This document shows positions 25,997-35,081 of a DNA stretch of 64,000 nt, piece by piece; the stretch's first letter is position 1, and every line of letters begins with the position of its first letter. Below the pieces are notes generated by a model that did no database searches, had not been told where the DNA came from, and worked only from the letters and a program-made list of their open reading frames with translations. This DNA is from Clostridium fermenticellae (lineage in GTDB: Bacteria > Bacillota > Clostridia > Clostridiales > Clostridiaceae). The position numbers and the translations under genes are program-made. The stretch covers positions 1,942,183 to 2,006,182 of the forward strand of contig NZ_CP032416.1 in NCBI RefSeq assembly GCF_003600355.1, in the 5' to 3' direction.

Positions 25997-26023
25997 TTAT
26001 CGTAAATATTGGAGAAATATTTA
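25997..26023 (-). promoter_or_regulatory. Sigma-28 promoter of the FlxA-like/YjfB operon
   Basis: Minus strand: TAAA (26020-26023), 15 bases, TACGATAA (25997-26004), same as at the flagellin and CWB2 genes. It lies about 40 bases from the GTG of the FlxA-like gene. Confidence 0.85.
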
Positions 26024-26106
26024 GCTAAGTTTATTACTTATAAAGTTGAAAGAAATCATTTATCCTATAAAGATTAAAATGATTCTTCAAGCAAACTCTA
26101 TTATAA

Positions 26107-27114
26107 TTACCTTAGTAATTTAGTCCCTTTTATCCACTTTTCAGTTTCCTCAATTCCCTGCTCTAGAGTATATTGTGGTTTCCAATCAATTAAACTCTCA
26201 GCTTTAGAATAATCACATTTAAGCTTCATTATTTCACTTTGTGGATGAATATGCTTTACATGATTTATTTTAATTCTTTCTCTAGTAATAATTTTTGCTA
26301 ATTCATTTATTGTAACGTCCCTTCCCGTTCCCGCATTAACTACCTGTCCATTAACCTTATCAGAATACCCAGACATTACAACAAATCTTGCACAATCTTT
26401 GACATAAAGAAGATCTCTTGTTTGCTCACCAGATCCATATATATTAATATCTCTGCCATACAATGAATTATTTATAAATATGGCAACAACTCCACCTTCC
26501 CCTCCAGTTTTCTGAAAAGGCCCATAGGTATTAAACGGCCTTATTACAACAGTTGGAAGTTTATATGCGTTGTAATATGAAAGAACCATATTCTCGGCAG
26601 CAATTTTACTTCCGCCATAGGGTGACACTGGTTTTGTAGGATGAGATTCTGAAATTCCCTTATCTCCTGATATATCATAAACCATACAAGTACTCATAAA
26701 TACAACTTTACAAGGATACGTGTCTTCTTTAGGATCTAGAACCCAGCTGTTTCCATCCATTCTTCCATTTTTACCAAACATCTGTAACTTGGCTCTTTCA
26801 AGTACATTAAAAGTACCTACTGTATCATTAAAAAAAGTAGTTTTGGGATCATCTATACTGTCCTGAACATTTATTGATGCAGCTAAATGATATATTATAT
26901 CAAATTTATCTTTAAATATCTCATCTAATTTACTTTCATCCCGTATGTCTCCACCTATAAATTTAAAGCCAGGACTATTTTTAAACTCCTCTATATTTTC
27001 CATTCTGCCATTAGACAAATTATCAAACACAGTAACCTTATGCCCATCATCTAATAATCTTTTTACGGTCCATCTTCCTATAAAGCCTGCTCCTCCTGTT
27101 ACGAGCATATTCAT
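26107..27114 (-). CDS. NAD-dependent epimerase/dehydratase (extended SDR)
   Basis: About 335 residues. Rossmann motif TGGAGFIG at residues 7-14, STCMVYD in the active region and the YxxxK pair SPYGGSKIAAEN near residue 165, then NTYGP and a C-terminal substrate domain. An extended short-chain dehydrogenase acting on a nucleotide sugar (4-epimerase or 4,6-dehydratase). It lies last in the pseudaminic-acid block, so it probably makes or modifies a glycan precursor; the exact step is not determinable from sequence. ATG at 27114 with AGGAG upstream; a TTG at 27120 is an alternative. Confidence 0.8.
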   Translation of the reverse strand: MNMLVTGGAGFIGRWTVKRLLDDGHKVTVFDNLSNGRMENIEEFKNSPGFKFIGGDIRDESKLDEIFKDKFDIIYHLAASINVQDSIDDPKTTFFNDTVGTFNVLERAKLQMFGKNGRMDGNSWVLDPKEDTYPCKVVFMSTCMVYDISGDKGISESHPTKPVSPYGGSKIAAENMVLSYYNAYKLPTVVIRPFNTYGPFQKTGGEGGVVAIFINNSLYGRDINIYGSGEQTRDLLYVKDCARFVVMSGYSDKVNGQVVNAGTGRDVTINELAKIITRERIKINHVKHIHPQSEIMKLKCDYSKAESLIDWKPQYTLEQGIEETEKWIKGTKLLR

Positions 27115-27154
27115 AAGCAATCAGCTCCTTAACTAATATCGTGTAAATAAATAT

Positions 27155-28129
27155 TTAATTTTTAAAATTACTATTTATAAAATCCGCTATCCTCTTAGTA
27201 CCAAATCCGTCTATAAGTTTTTGGCCCACAGCAGATTCCTCTTTTCTCAATGTATAATTGTTACAAAGACAATTTAATTTATCAATAAACACATTTTTAC
27301 TCAATTTATTATACCATAACAAACTTTCCGATATATTCATATTGCCAAGTTTCCTAGCTACATCAACTTGATTATCCGCTGTTATTACACTAAGTGATGG
27401 TACTCCACTGGCCAAAAGTTCATACATGCTGCTTCCTGCCGCAGATACAGCTATATCACATTTTTTCATTATTTCTGCCATATTGGCATTAAAATAGAAT
27501 TCTATATTAGACTCGTGGATGCTTTCAAAATAGTTGATATTTTGAAAAGAAGGTCCTATAACTACGTGAAAGCTAAAATTCAAATTTTTTATCCATTTCA
27601 ATAGTATTTTAGTAAAATTAACGATATCTGAGCCACCCATTGTTATCATTATATCTTTAGCCTGCTCATTTATACGCTTTTCTGGTAAATTTCTAAACTC
27701 TTCTCTTATCATAAGATATTTTAATCCAAGTAATTTATACTTTTGACGGTAATTAAATCCTCTTGCATTTATATTCTGATTTATAAGCAGATCTACAGGA
27801 TAATCAAAAGAATTTATATCGTCTATATAAACTGTATGTTTTACTATATTCTTAGTTTGTATAAAATATCTTTCATTCACATCATAACTGTCTGTTATAA
27901 GCAATTCTGTATTTACATTAGACAATACCTCTAAAATACTTTCTTTAAATGTAAATACCTTGAATTTATTCTCCTGTATTTTAATTATTCCACCTTTATT
28001 ATCTATAGTATCCTTACATAAATAATAAACCTTATTCTTTAAAGATAATTCTTTTGCCAGTACAAGGGTTCTCATAATATGACCCATTCCTACTTTACTT
28101 CCACCTTCCGCCCTAATAGCTATATTCAA
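27155..28129 (-). CDS. pseG: UDP-2,4-diacetamido-trideoxy-altrose hydrolase PseG
   Basis: About 324 residues, GT-B type fold like MurG. N-terminus MNIAIRAEGGSKVGMGHIMRTLVLAKEL has the conserved GMGH motif containing the catalytic His; C-terminal MKKCDIAVSAAGSSMYELLASGVPSL is the donor-binding loop. PseG removes UDP to release the sugar condensed by PseI. The TTG start at 28129, six bases after AAGGTG, gives the canonical N-terminus; the frame also has an upstream GTG. Follows pseB. Confidence 0.9.
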   Translation of the reverse strand: MNIAIRAEGGSKVGMGHIMRTLVLAKELSLKNKVYYLCKDTIDNKGGIIKIQENKFKVFTFKESILEVLSNVNTELLITDSYDVNERYFIQTKNIVKHTVYIDDINSFDYPVDLLINQNINARGFNYRQKYKLLGLKYLMIREEFRNLPEKRINEQAKDIMITMGGSDIVNFTKILLKWIKNLNFSFHVVIGPSFQNINYFESIHESNIEFYFNANMAEIMKKCDIAVSAAGSSMYELLASGVPSLSVITADNQVDVARKLGNMNISESLLWYNKLSKNVFIDKLNCLCNNYTLRKEESAVGQKLIDGFGTKRIADFINSNFKN

Positions 28130-28168
28130 AATGAACACCTTCTCCTTACATCCTGCACAACAATAATT

Positions 28169-29185
28169 TTACACAAGTCCTTCATTTAATAATAAATTCC
28201 TTATTTTCTTCTTCGTTATAGGCATAATATCAGACGAATTATAACTTCCTACTTCAGCCCTATTTTTTACCTGATAATATTTATTTAGTTCACCAACATA
28301 AGTGTTAGGTATAACTGCATACATATTTCCAAGATCATAGGCAATTTCTGATTCTTCATAAGTCATAAGTTCTTCAAACTTTCTCTCCCCTGCCCTTAAT
28401 CCTATATTTTTTATTTTTACACTATTTATATCAATGTCAAATTTTCTGCAGGTTTCTTCTATAATGACCTCAGTTAAATCAATTAATCTTATAACAGGCA
28501 TTTTTAATACAAAAGCCTCTCCACCATGAGATTTTTCAGCTGCACCCATTATAAGAGAAACAGACTGGAAAAGTGTCATCATAAATCTTGTCATATCTTT
28601 ATCTGTAACAGTTACACATCTTTTTTCAAGTATTTGTTTCTTGAATAATGGAATAACCGATCCACGAGAACCCATCACATTTCCAAACCTGACAGCAACA
28701 AATCTTGTTCTGGCATTTCCTTTGCTAAAATTAGCTGCCTGTACTAATTTTTCAGCTAAAAGTTTTGTAGCCCCATAGGTATTAGTAGGATTTATAGCTT
28801 TATCAGAACTGGTAAAAAGGACACTATCTACATTATTATATACAGCTGCCTTTATGACATTTTCCATACCCTGTATATTTGTTTTAATAGCTTCTTCCGG
28901 ATTATATTCACAGGAAGGTACATGTTTCATAGCAGCCAGATTAAATACTACATCAACATCATTCATAGCCCTTTCCACTCTATCGTAATCCCTTACATCT
29001 CCTATTAGATATCTAAAAGTTTTATTATCATTAATTTCTTTATCCATAATGAACTGTTTATATTCATCTCTGCTAAAAATCCTTATAACATTAGGTTTTT
29101 CATCAATTAACTTTTTTACAAGACCTCTTCCTATAGTTCCCGTTCCACCTATTATAAGAATATTTTTATCTGTATAGTATCCCAT
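28169..29185 (-). CDS. pseB: UDP-GlcNAc 4,6-dehydratase (PseB/CapD-like)
   Basis: 338 residues with IGGTGTIGRGLVKKL (residues 12-26), the catalytic SSDKAINPTNTYGATKLLAEKLVQ (about 125-150) and RFGNVMGSRGSVIPLFKKQI. These are hallmarks of the short CapD/PseB dehydratases that invert C5 and open the pseudaminic-acid pathway. It is probably soluble (no N-terminal membrane helices), supporting PseB over membrane CapD. Confidence 0.88.
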   Translation of the reverse strand: MGYYTDKNILIIGGTGTIGRGLVKKLIDEKPNVIRIFSRDEYKQFIMDKEINDNKTFRYLIGDVRDYDRVERAMNDVDVVFNLAAMKHVPSCEYNPEEAIKTNIQGMENVIKAAVYNNVDSVLFTSSDKAINPTNTYGATKLLAEKLVQAANFSKGNARTRFVAVRFGNVMGSRGSVIPLFKKQILEKRCVTVTDKDMTRFMMTLFQSVSLIMGAAEKSHGGEAFVLKMPVIRLIDLTEVIIEETCRKFDIDINSVKIKNIGLRAGERKFEELMTYEESEIAYDLGNMYAVIPNTYVGELNKYYQVKNRAEVGSYNSSDIMPITKKKIRNLLLNEGLV

Positions 29186-29217
29186 ATTATGTACCCTTCC
29201 TTTGTTTCAAAACTAAA

Positions 29218-29254
29218 TTAAGTATAATACAATATTCGTGTATTATACTTAATA
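29218..29254. repeat. Perfect 15-bp inverted repeat between pseI and pseB
   Basis: ATTAAGTATAATACA at 29218-29232 and TGTATTATACTTAAT at 29240-29254 with a seven-base loop. It is AT-rich and followed by only a short T tract on the minus strand. It may terminate or attenuate the pseF-pseH-pseI transcript, or be an operator for pseB. Confidence 0.65.
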
Positions 29255-29330
29255 GTTTAACAATAAACCTCTACTATGTTCTTTTCCCTATTACATATAT
29301 CAACATTAACTTCATCTTTTCAAGTCACAG

Positions 29331-30383
29331 TTACCTTATTAAATCCCAATTTAAAGGAGTTCCTTTTAATATATCTCTATTAGCCTTTTTACCAATAACA
29401 TCATTATAGTATCTAGTATGCATACCAAAACCTGGTCTTATAGAACGTATATTGTCTTCAGTAAACATTTCTCCCTCTTTGACATCTTTAACTATAAATA
29501 GTGAACGTGAAAACTCCCTGCTCTTTTTCATTTTTTCTGTTAATTCATAGGAGACCTGTCCTAAAGCCTTTTCTGTTTCCCTTATAGATTTAACCATAGC
29601 TTTAAATTCATCAGGTTCCAGTGAAAAAGCTGCATCAGGTCCTCCGTCTGCCCTGCATAGTGTAAAATGCTTCTCAACTATTTTTGCCCCGAGTGCTACT
29701 GCTGCTATAGGAACTGAAATACCTAAAGTATGATCTGACAAACCAGTTATTGCATCAAAATTTTCTGACAAATTAGGTATTGTTCTTAGATTTACATCTT
29801 CAAGTGGTGAAGGATAGGCACTTGTACATTTTAAAATTGCTATTTCACTGTTCCCCATTCCTTTACAAGCATTTACTGCTTCTTCTATATCACTTAAAGT
29901 AGCTATTCCTGTAGCCAAAATTACAGGTTTTCCTTTAGATGCTATGTACTCAATTAATGGAATATCTGTTATCTCAAAAGAAGCAACTTTGTATGCAGGT
30001 ACATTCATATTTTCAAGAAAATCTACTGCTGTTTTATCAAATGGAGATGAAAAACAAACAAGTCCTTCTTCCTCCGCTATTTTTTTTAGTTTAGGCTGCC
30101 ACTCCCATGGTGTATATGCTTCTTTATAAAGATCGTGGAGTGTTCTACCATCCCACAAAGTTCCCTGCTTTATCTGAAAATACTCATTATTACAATCTAT
30201 AGTAATTGTATCTGCTGTATAAGTCTGCAGTTTAACTGCATCTGCACCAGCTTTTTTTGCTTCTTTTATAAGTTTTACTGCATTATCGAAATTTCCATTA
30301 TGATTTCCTGAAATTTCTGCAACAATGAATGCAGGATTATTTTTACTAACTATTTTTTTATCGATTTTTAGCTTTACTAACAC
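29331..30383 (-). CDS. pseI: Pseudaminic acid synthase (NeuB family)
   Basis: 350 residues, NeuB-type. FIVAEISGNHNGNFDNAVKLIKEAKKAGADAVKLQTYTADTIT at the N-terminus, FSSPFDKTAVDFLE, KCTSAYPSP and GLSDHTLGISVPIAAVALGAKIVEKHFTL in the TIM barrel (to about residue 275). A C-terminal SAF antifreeze-like domain follows (FIVKDVKEGEMFTEDNIRSIRPGFGMH). It condenses PEP with a 6-deoxy hexosamine. The start is a GTG at 30383; the Shine-Dalgarno is modest. PseI versus legionaminic synthase cannot be proved, but PseG/PseB neighbours favour Pse. Confidence 0.9.
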   Translation of the reverse strand: MLVKLKIDKKIVSKNNPAFIVAEISGNHNGNFDNAVKLIKEAKKAGADAVKLQTYTADTITIDCNNEYFQIKQGTLWDGRTLHDLYKEAYTPWEWQPKLKKIAEEEGLVCFSSPFDKTAVDFLENMNVPAYKVASFEITDIPLIEYIASKGKPVILATGIATLSDIEEAVNACKGMGNSEIAILKCTSAYPSPLEDVNLRTIPNLSENFDAITGLSDHTLGISVPIAAVALGAKIVEKHFTLCRADGGPDAAFSLEPDEFKAMVKSIRETEKALGQVSYELTEKMKKSREFSRSLFIVKDVKEGEMFTEDNIRSIRPGFGMHTRYYNDVIGKKANRDILKGTPLNWDLIR

Positions 30384-30400
30384 TATATCACAACCTTATT

Positions 30401-30850
30401 TTAAAGTAATTTATAATACTCATAAAAGTTATCATGAATTTTTGCATTATATTTTAACTTTTCAAAAACCCTTTGAGATATATAATTATCCAATTTTACG
30501 TAACCAACTAATTTATTAACATCAACTTTACTATTACCTACATTTTTTTCCAATAAATTAAGCATTTCAATTGCTAGATGTTTTCCTCTATACTTTTTAT
30601 CAATGCTGTAACTAATAACAGCAGTTTTATTTTCTATTTCAATTCTTACTTGACCTAATGAAACATTTTTAGAACATAATATAAAGATAGAACACCTATC
30701 AAAATTCATCATTTTATTAAACCATTTTACATGATTCTCATATAATATTCCTTTTTGATTAAAAGAATTTTGCCTTACTATCTTATCATTTGCCCAATTA
30801 AATAATAAATCACAGTCCTCTAAAACTGCTTTTCTTAAATACAAATTCAT
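30401..30850 (-). CDS. pseH: GNAT N-acetyltransferase, PseH-like
   Basis: 149 residues. N-terminal LYLRKAVLEDCDLLFNWANDKIVRQNSFN matches the start of PseH/SpsD-like GNAT enzymes. The acetyl-CoA loop is DKKYRGKHLAIEML (about residues 86-99). It would acetylate the 4-amino group of the UDP-sugar. ATG at 30850 with GGTGAT upstream. Assignment relies on family motif plus location between pseF and pseI. Confidence 0.78.
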   Translation of the reverse strand: MNLYLRKAVLEDCDLLFNWANDKIVRQNSFNQKGILYENHVKWFNKMMNFDRCSIFILCSKNVSLGQVRIEIENKTAVISYSIDKKYRGKHLAIEMLNLLEKNVGNSKVDVNKLVGYVKLDNYISQRVFEKLKYNAKIHDNFYEYYKLL

Positions 30851-30866
30851 TTTTATCACCATTTAT

Positions 30867-31616
30867 CTATACTTCTTTTTGTGATATATCTTCGTTTATT
30901 TTTAAAAGTTTCGGATATTTTTTATATAAATTTAATATGTCATTCATATCAAATTGATTTCCTTTTTTAAAATATAACTTATCATAAATACTACTAATTA
31001 ATTGAAAATCTTCTATTGTATCCAATGTCCATCTAAAACTAGAATAATCTATATCATTTTTATATTGTGCTAACCTGAAAATTCTAGAATTACCCCATAT
31101 ATAAGGCGTAACATGCTCTTTATCCCTTAAATTTTCCGCTTCATTAAAAGCTTTTTCTAATGCTTTAAAACTAAATACCTCTGTATCCAATCCTCTAGGA
31201 TATGTCCTATCTATGGTATTACTTACATAGTCATATTTAGCATTATTATCTAAATAATATTGTATGATTTTTTCAGTAATTTCACTGTCGATAAGCGGAC
31301 AGTCACTGGTAACTCTTACAACAACATCTGCATTATTTTCTTTAGCGGCATAATAATATCTGGATAGTACATTCTCTTCCGATCCCCTAAAATAAGTAAT
31401 ATTCAATTTTTTTGCTTCTTCAACTATAGCATTATCTTTTTCAAGTTTTGTAGTTGCAATCACTATTTTATCTATATTTTCTACCCTTTTCAATCTATCT
31501 ACATCATGTTCTAAAACTATCTTACCACAAACTTTTTTAAGGACTTTCTCCGGTAATCTTGTAGATCCTGTTCTTGCCTGCATTATGCACACTACATTAA
31601 AATTATCAATAGCCAT
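30867..31616 (-). CDS. pseF: Cytidylyltransferase PseF (SpsF family)
   Basis: 249 residues. IMQARTGSTRLPEKVLKKVCGK near the start is the nucleotide-binding signature of the SpsF/CMP-sugar family, with RGSEENVLSRYYYAA and RVTSDCPLID the metal-binding region. It activates the sugar acid with CTP to give the donor used by Maf. The ATG overlaps the maf stop (TGATG); a TTG at 31619 is an alternative. Confidence 0.85.
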   Translation of the reverse strand: MAIDNFNVVCIMQARTGSTRLPEKVLKKVCGKIVLEHDVDRLKRVENIDKIVIATTKLEKDNAIVEEAKKLNITYFRGSEENVLSRYYYAAKENNADVVVRVTSDCPLIDSEITEKIIQYYLDNNAKYDYVSNTIDRTYPRGLDTEVFSFKALEKAFNEAENLRDKEHVTPYIWGNSRIFRLAQYKNDIDYSSFRWTLDTIEDFQLISSIYDKLYFKKGNQFDMNDILNLYKKYPKLLKINEDISQKEV

Positions 31617-32857
31617 CAAAATCTTTTACTTCCCTTCCAGTTAGATAATTTGATATAGGTAGTTCCCTTTATCTCTGCTCCACTACTGCAATTCATAAAT
31701 CTAACTTGTGGATTTTCTTCTATCTTTCTTTCTATAGAATATTTAAAATTTATATATTCCCATCTCGTATTTAAAAATTTCCCATCTACACCTTTGACTT
31801 TTTTGTATAATTTTGAATTATCTTCTACTACATCTTCCACATTATAAATCTCTTTGTAACTGCTTGTGTGTGTTCTATTATCTAAAAAAGCAAGATCCTG
31901 TCCTACGAGAACTATCTCTTTTGCACCACCTTTTACAGCTATATCAATTAATGACACAGAAACGGTCTTAGCCGTATTTATAATAATATCATTATATTTA
32001 TTTTCTTCATTAAAAAAAATATATTTAGGTCCATTATAGTTTGCCACCACCCACCTAGAAGCCGTACATAAAAAACAAAGCGGCACATTCAAATTATTAT
32101 ATCCCACAAACTGTTTTTTTACTATCTCACCACAGTCAGTTATACATATCATATTCGGGGTGATTCCACTCTCAATAAGAGTTTTTAAAGCACTTCCGGC
32201 ACAAAATATTTTCACATGTCCATTTAAAGACTGCAATTCTTTGAGATTCAAATCCAGCGACGGACCTGATAAAACTATAATAATGGACTCTCCTCTAAAA
32301 ATATAATCACTATAAAATTTTCTCATTGAAAATGAGTCTTCCTTTAAATTATTGATATAATTTAACTTCATTATATCTTTTAATTCATGTATTTTATTTT
32401 TCGAAACAACAAAGTTTTGAAATATGATCTTAATATTTTGGTATTTATCTGGTAATACCTTCAAGCACGGTGAATACACTAAAATATCATTGACATCTTT
32501 TAATTCTGCTAGCTTTTTTATATTTTCAATTCCTACATTTAATTTTAACCGTCTGTCTTTTACTATTTCTTTATAGCATCCAAGTTTTTTACCTATATCA
32601 AATATTTCTGTGTCCACATCAAATACATATAACTTTGAATCAATCGGCATATCTAATAATATTTCTTTTATATGATATCCTAGTCCAAGTCCATATACTA
32701 TAACTTCATCTTTATTATTAAAAGTTTCTATATTCTCATCCGCAAATTTTTTAGCTTCCCTCTCAGGGTAAAATTTACTATGAAGATATAAATTTGCCAC
32801 CTTAATAATTGGTTTATTATCTTTGCTATACTCAATTCTTATATTTCTATTTTTCAT
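31616..32857 (-). CDS. Maf-type flagellin glycosyltransferase (DUF115)
   Basis: About 413 residues. The central MAF domain contains IIVLSGPSLDLNLKELQ, MICITDCGEIVKKQF, GPKYIFF and VLVGQDLAFLDNRTHTSSY. This is the sialyltransferase-like fold that transfers pseudaminic/legionaminic acid to flagellin Ser/Thr. It precedes the pse genes directly, supplying the consumer of CMP-Pse. The start at 32857 (MKNRNIRIEY), after AAGGAAAG, avoids a 38-base overlap with the previous gene; the longer frame is possible. Confidence 0.85.
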   Translation of the reverse strand: MKNRNIRIEYSKDNKPIIKVANLYLHSKFYPEREAKKFADENIETFNNKDEVIVYGLGLGYHIKEILLDMPIDSKLYVFDVDTEIFDIGKKLGCYKEIVKDRRLKLNVGIENIKKLAELKDVNDILVYSPCLKVLPDKYQNIKIIFQNFVVSKNKIHELKDIMKLNYINNLKEDSFSMRKFYSDYIFRGESIIIVLSGPSLDLNLKELQSLNGHVKIFCAGSALKTLIESGITPNMICITDCGEIVKKQFVGYNNLNVPLCFLCTASRWVVANYNGPKYIFFNEENKYNDIIINTAKTVSVSLIDIAVKGGAKEIVLVGQDLAFLDNRTHTSSYKEIYNVEDVVEDNSKLYKKVKGVDGKFLNTRWEYINFKYSIERKIEENPQVRFMNCSSGAEIKGTTYIKLSNWKGSKRF

Positions 32858-32861
32858 TGCA

Positions 32862-33206
32862 TTAAACACTTTCCTTAACAATTTCATGTATATCATCAAG
32901 AATAGGTATTACTTCATACTCAAACAGATCCCCTACTAATATATAATCCTCATTTTCTATGGCTTCCGCAACTTCTTTAAGCTTCTGATTAAATTCATCT
33001 AGTTCAATTTCTTTTTTGTAAAGATCCTTAGTAAGAACAACTGCCTGTGCCGTCCACTGCATTCCATCAATTATAAGAGGCATCAATTTAAGTGCTTCGT
33101 TTTCCTTTCCTCCCTGGAATTTATCAACGGCAGAATTTATACCACTTTTTAAATTATACATATAACTGCATAAAGTATTTAAAAGTTCTATTTTATCATT
33201 ATTCAA
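32862..33206 (-). CDS. Small helical protein between two maf genes
   Basis: 114 residues, predicted all-helical and acidic. Recurring amphipathic segments (NLKSGINSAVDKFQGGKENEALKLMPLIIDGMQWTAQAVVLTKDLY... and YILVGDLFEYEVIPILDDIHEIVKESV) suggest a four-helix bundle, like export chaperones (FliS/FliT class) or a regulatory subunit. I do not recognise the family. Tight packing with both Maf genes (13 bases after the upstream maf) suggests a role in flagellin handling or glycosylation. Confidence 0.65.
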   Translation of the reverse strand: MNNDKIELLNTLCSYMYNLKSGINSAVDKFQGGKENEALKLMPLIIDGMQWTAQAVVLTKDLYKKEIELDEFNQKLKEVAEAIENEDYILVGDLFEYEVIPILDDIHEIVKESV

Positions 33207-33219
33207 TCAACTCACCCCA

Positions 33220-35016
33220 TTAGTTCAATTCGAAAATCACTTCATCCAGAAGTACAATAGTAACATCTATAGCCTTTACCATACTAGAATAAAGCAATTT
33301 GTATTTATTAGATATCTTAATCCCCTTTTTATTATCAGTATCATTAGAATTCAAAATAAATTCCTTCTTATACATTACATCCAATACTATTGGTGATAAT
33401 AGATTATTTATTAGAACAAACTCATCAACATTTTTATGAATAAATTTATCTAGTTTATCTAGCTTATTCATAACTTTTGTAATCTTAACCTTTTTATTTT
33501 TTATATAATAAAGCGAAAAATCCTCAATAACTTTTTTGTTTTTTTCTATGTATATCTTTATATCTCCAAGACTATCCCTATTTTTTTGAATATTTTCTTT
33601 AATATCCCGAACATTAAATACATCTTTAACTGAAGCAAACATATTTCCTATTTTATTTGACTTATCAAAATTTTTATTTCTATAAAGTGAGCTAGAATCT
33701 TTTAATAACATTACTTTTGTACCAATTATATTTGCACCACCTTCAGTACTGTTTATAAAATTAATGTCTGAATTCATCTTTATAAACTGTTCAAGATTCT
33801 GTTTAAAAAGATCAAACACACTATCTGTCTTAACTTTTCCTCCAAAAACATCATCAACAAAAAAATAATCCCTTCCATCCAATTTTTTTTCTTCATCTCC
33901 AAAACTTGCAGAACTAGCATGAAATTTATCATCTGTATATGCTAAATCCTGACCGATGAATATAATATTTTTACATCCTAAATAAGCTGCAAAAGAAGTA
34001 CATACATGTGCTACCGATCCTCCCTGATACAATGAGTCTACTTTTTTACAAATAGCTTTAGAAAAACTAGCTTCATGTAAAAATAGTATTTTAGGTCCTT
34101 TATAACTTTCTATTACTTTGTAACTGGAGGATTCATGAAATACAATTGGTATATTTATATCACTACAATTTTTTATAAATTCATAGTTAATATCAAGAGC
34201 ATCCAAAAGACAGATAAAATCAGGTATTATATTCTTCTTTAATAGTCCCTCTAAATTTCTCAATCCACATATTATTATAAAATTCTTTTGAATTTTATAT
34301 AGATAATCTATATTTTTTTCAAGAGAAGGACCAGCCGACACAATTATAGCCGATTTTCCATTAAATTTATTTTTGAAATTATTTACAGGAAGTGATTCTG
34401 CAATGCGTGGAATATTTTTAACCTGTGAATAAAAAAGGGCATTTGAAATCGCCTTAGTAGTATTAAATTCTATAATCAAATTATTTTTTATAGTCTTAAC
34501 ACAACCAAATATATTAGAGTATTCTTCAAAAAAGCACCTGTCATAAGATGGATATACAGCCATTACAATATTATATAATTTTTCGAAATCAATAAACCCA
34601 TTTAGAATATCTTTTATGTCACTGTCAACATTAATTAAATAAATCCTTTCATTATCAATAAAATTTTTATTTTTATTTTCTAAAAATAGTTTTATTATCT
34701 CTAATCTGGGTTCTATAATTAAAAGCATATTTTCACCTCTGAGCATTTCAGATAACTTTTCCAGATATTCTCCTGAACCCAGTCCAAAAATAATTATAAA
34801 ACTTTTATCATCCATAGATTTTATTTGAGACACAATATTATCTATATCTCTGCCAACATTATATTTACTTCCTAAATAAATTGGCTTTCCATCTTTAATC
34901 ATTTTTATAATGATTTTATTATCTTTACTCGTCTCAAGTAAAAACTTCTCACTATTATTACAATCTGGATTGTATTCTTTTGCAAAATTTAATGTTCTGC
35001 TAGTTATATAGTTCAT
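33220..35016 (-). CDS. Large Maf-type flagellin glycosyltransferase (DUF115)
   Basis: 598 residues. N-terminal part (to about 190) contains FIIIFGLGSGEYLEKLSEML and LLIIEPRLEIIKLF, typical of the Maf N-terminal domain. The MAF domain follows with SAIIVSAGPSLEKNIDYLYKIQ, DFICLLDALDINYEFI, GPKILFLHEA and IFIGQDLAYTDDKFHAS. A C-terminal coiled/helical tail (residues 450-598) ends ...LDEVIFELN. The ATG at 35016 has AGGAG eight bases upstream; the longer frame runs into the flagellin terminator. Second Maf paralogue, directly downstream of flagellin. Confidence 0.85.
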   Translation of the reverse strand: MNYITSRTLNFAKEYNPDCNNSEKFLLETSKDNKIIIKMIKDGKPIYLGSKYNVGRDIDNIVSQIKSMDDKSFIIIFGLGSGEYLEKLSEMLRGENMLLIIEPRLEIIKLFLENKNKNFIDNERIYLINVDSDIKDILNGFIDFEKLYNIVMAVYPSYDRCFFEEYSNIFGCVKTIKNNLIIEFNTTKAISNALFYSQVKNIPRIAESLPVNNFKNKFNGKSAIIVSAGPSLEKNIDYLYKIQKNFIIICGLRNLEGLLKKNIIPDFICLLDALDINYEFIKNCSDINIPIVFHESSSYKVIESYKGPKILFLHEASFSKAICKKVDSLYQGGSVAHVCTSFAAYLGCKNIIFIGQDLAYTDDKFHASSASFGDEEKKLDGRDYFFVDDVFGGKVKTDSVFDLFKQNLEQFIKMNSDINFINSTEGGANIIGTKVMLLKDSSSLYRNKNFDKSNKIGNMFASVKDVFNVRDIKENIQKNRDSLGDIKIYIEKNKKVIEDFSLYYIKNKKVKITKVMNKLDKLDKFIHKNVDEFVLINNLLSPIVLDVMYKKEFILNSNDTDNKKGIKISNKYKLLYSSMVKAIDVTIVLLDEVIFELN

Positions 35017-35040
35017 ATATTTTCTCCTAAATACTATAAA

Positions 35041-35067
35041 ATAAAGAGCAGACAAGCTGCTCTTTAT
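35041..35067 (-). terminator. Terminator after the main flagellin gene
   Basis: Perfect ten-base stem ATAAAGAGCA / TGCTCTTTAT with a seven-base loop, followed on the minus strand by TTTTATAGTATTT. It separates highly expressed flagellin from the glycosyltransferase genes, probably with some read-through. Confidence 0.85.
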
Positions 35068-35081
35068 TTTTATGAATATGA

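Noticed and set aside
26054-26084. Hairpin after the SDR gene as a terminator
   Set aside because: The stem is short (about eight pairs) and imperfect, with only a weak T-rich tail; not strong enough to list.
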